Below are positions 62,917-64,000 of a DNA stretch of 64,000 nucleotides, piece by piece. How positions within the stretch are numbered: position 1 is the stretch's first letter; the number at the start of each line of letters is the position of its first letter. The DNA comes from Natranaerovirga pectinivora. Its GTDB lineage: Bacteria > Bacillota > Clostridia > Lachnospirales > DSM-24629. The DNA lies in the NCBI RefSeq assembly GCF_004342165.1, contig NZ_SMAL01000003.1, positions 248,001 to 312,000 on the forward strand, given 5' to 3'. A program made the translations under genes and the position numbers. The notes beneath the pieces are model-generated. The model ran no database searches. It saw only the letters and a program-made list of their open reading frames with translations, and was not told the origin of the DNA.

Positions 62917-63798
62917 TTATACTTTATTTATTAAACCTTTTGAAGAAAAAGATTGTAGCACTATTTTTTCAAGAGGTTCATCGGATATAATCTGTACATA
63001 ATTACCATTATACTTTTTGGTTTTTAATTCAATATCCTTACAAAAGTTATTGAATGTTTTTTCATATAATTTCAAAACATTAGGTGTCATAGATATTTTA
63101 ATTGACTGTTCCGTTTCTGAATCTATTAGATTCACCATTTTATCAAAAGATGGTGCCATTTCTTCTCTAGCTAAGAGATGAATAACAATAACTTCTTGTT
63201 TTTTAAAAGCCAAGTATTTAATGGCATCTTCAATAGATTCCTTACAAAAGAAATCAGAAATAATAATAGAAACGCCTCTATTTCTAATGTCTTTTTTTCT
63301 TACAGCTGTACTAATTTCTGTTTTATTTTCAAATTGAATATGATTCAAGTCTTTTAATAGGTTTTGAAAAGACCCTTTTCCAGAACCGGTTTTAATGGTT
63401 TTGATGTCATTGTCTTTTAAAGCATGGATTTGCAACCTATCCATGTTGTTAAGGACTATATAGGATATAGCAGCTGTTAACTGTAGGGCAACTTTTGATT
63501 TTTTAGCCTCACCAAAATCCATAGAACGGCTACAATCTAAAAAAATATTAAAAACAGCTTCTCTTTCTTCCATAAACAATTTAATAAAAAGCTTTTCAAA
63601 TCGACCATAAGCATTCCAATCAATACGTCTAAAGTCATCCCCTTGTATGTACTCCCGATAATCAGAAAATTCTACAGAGGTGCCCTTTGCTAAAGACTTT
63701 CTTCCCCCATTAGCACCTTGAGAAAGACTCATTTTTATTAAAAAATTCAACCGATTTAATTTCTTAAAAAATGGTTCATCAAATATATTTTCATTCAT
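62917..63798 (-). CDS. DUF58-domain protein
   Basis: A 293-residue cytoplasmic protein with the DUF58 hallmark GTSVEFSDYREYIQGDD, followed by RRIDWNAYGR near residue 60, in which the Asp-rich part is conserved. A VWA-like region follows (FNIFLDCSRSMDFG). DUF58 genes regularly sit next to MoxR AAA ATPases, as here: the MoxR stop codon is only three bases upstream of its ATG. The ribosome site is weak, so translation is probably coupled. Confidence 0.9.
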   Translation of the reverse strand: MNENIFDEPFFKKLNRLNFLIKMSLSQGANGGRKSLAKGTSVEFSDYREYIQGDDFRRIDWNAYGRFEKLFIKLFMEEREAVFNIFLDCSRSMDFGEAKKSKVALQLTAAISYIVLNNMDRLQIHALKDNDIKTIKTGSGKGSFQNLLKDLNHIQFENKTEISTAVRKKDIRNRGVSIIISDFFCKESIEDAIKYLAFKKQEVIVIHLLAREEMAPSFDKMVNLIDSETEQSIKISMTPNVLKLYEKTFNNFCKDIELKTKKYNGNYVQIISDEPLEKIVLQSFSSKGLINKV

Positions 63799-63801
63799 AC
63801 A

Positions 63802-64000
63802 TTACACAGCCTTTACCACTTCAAGGATTTCTGTTATCAAATCATCTGGGGTTAAATTATCCGATACCCCTTCAAAATTAAGAATAAGTCTATGTCTTAA
63901 AGCTGGATAAGCAACGAATTTAATGTCCTCAAAAGAAACATTTAATCTACCTTCCATTAACGCTCTAACTTTAGCACCTGTTATGATAGACTGGGCTCCC
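63802..64000 (-). CDS. MoxR-family AAA ATPase, C-terminal part (partial)
   Basis: The frame runs from the right edge to TAA at 63802-63804 and encodes the C-terminal lid of a MoxR ATPase: GAQSIITGAKVRALMEGRLN, then VSFEDIKFVAYPALRHRLIL, then NFEGVSDNLTPDDLITEIL. The ALRHRLIL segment is strongly conserved in this family. The Walker motifs lie outside the window. It heads the operon with DUF58 and the two VWA genes and may act as a chaperone for metal-dependent VWA partners. Confidence 0.88.
   Translation of the reverse strand, partial: GAQSIITGAKVRALMEGRLNVSFEDIKFVAYPALRHRLILNFEGVSDNLTPDDLITEILEVVKAV

Noticed and set aside
58301-64000. VWA/MoxR cluster considered as a defence or secretion system
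   Set aside because: The MoxR-DUF58-VWA order is a common chromosomal operon and no nuclease, toxin or effector gene accompanies it.

Overview
The window comes from an AT-rich, low-GC Gram-positive bacterium. Spore genes (YtrH/YtrI-like pair, SleB-type cortex hydrolase), a PPi-type phosphofructokinase, butanol-type alcohol dehydrogenase, strong GGAGG ribosome sites and TTGACA/TATAAT promoters suggest an anaerobic spore-forming member of the Clostridia. I cannot name the genus from the sequence. No rRNA, tRNA, CRISPR array, complete insertion sequence or prophage was seen.

Layout. 1-4140: a restriction-modification island with two related nuclease-like genes (the first cut by the window edge) facing two m5C methyltransferases and a small leader gene. 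4557-14562: housekeeping genes (alcohol dehydrogenase, DAHP synthase, thiol peroxidase, an ABC exporter, a short FtsH, and a Memo-AMMECR1 fusion with its radical SAM partner). 14563-16207: an FAD oxidoreductase beside a decayed copy of the neighbouring PurM-like gene. 16208-23436: a leftward cobalamin operon (cbiP, cbiB, cobD, cobU, cobS, cobC, an ECF S component, a small membrane-anchored protein and a PurM-like putative alpha-ribazole kinase) behind a cobalamin riboswitch with its own promoter. 24177-27008: hexuronate genes uxuB, uxuA and a GntR regulator, with four copies of a GTATAC palindrome. 27358-29079: a small membrane protein and a soluble chemoreceptor with a zinc-binding CZB domain. 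29203-40502: a sugar-uptake ABC operon with GH3, GH2 and HAD genes and an AraC regulator. 40646-44554: a DUF438/hemerythrin/PAS sensor behind a Fur-like box, two tandem 6S RNA genes, and phosphofructokinase. 44629-56864: HD-GYP, DnaJ-like protein, two cation diffusion facilitators, flavin reductase, threonine synthase, SleB, an AP2/HNH-like protein, two dehydrogenases and a secreted low-complexity protein. 57051-58254: the spore genes ytrH/ytrI and a zinc-ribbon protein. 58301-64000: a leftward MoxR-DUF58-VWA-VWA operon, cut by the right edge.

How parts work together. The cobalamin operon builds the lower loop of B12 from cobyric-acid-stage precursors and appears able to import and phosphorylate alpha-ribazole, so it looks like a salvage-capable pathway. 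The ABC importer with two signal-less glycosidases implies uptake of an oligosaccharide or glycoside and cleavage inside the cell; uxuA/uxuB would take hexuronate to 2-keto-3-deoxygluconate.

Most notable signals: two adjacent 6S RNA genes with a shared fold; a pair of inverted 95-nt repeats whose stems differ by compensating changes; the paired nuclease/paired methyltransferase island; the AP2-HNH-like orphan; a GntR gene whose only good ribosome site points at an ATT codon; and a decayed duplicate of the PurM-like kinase gene.
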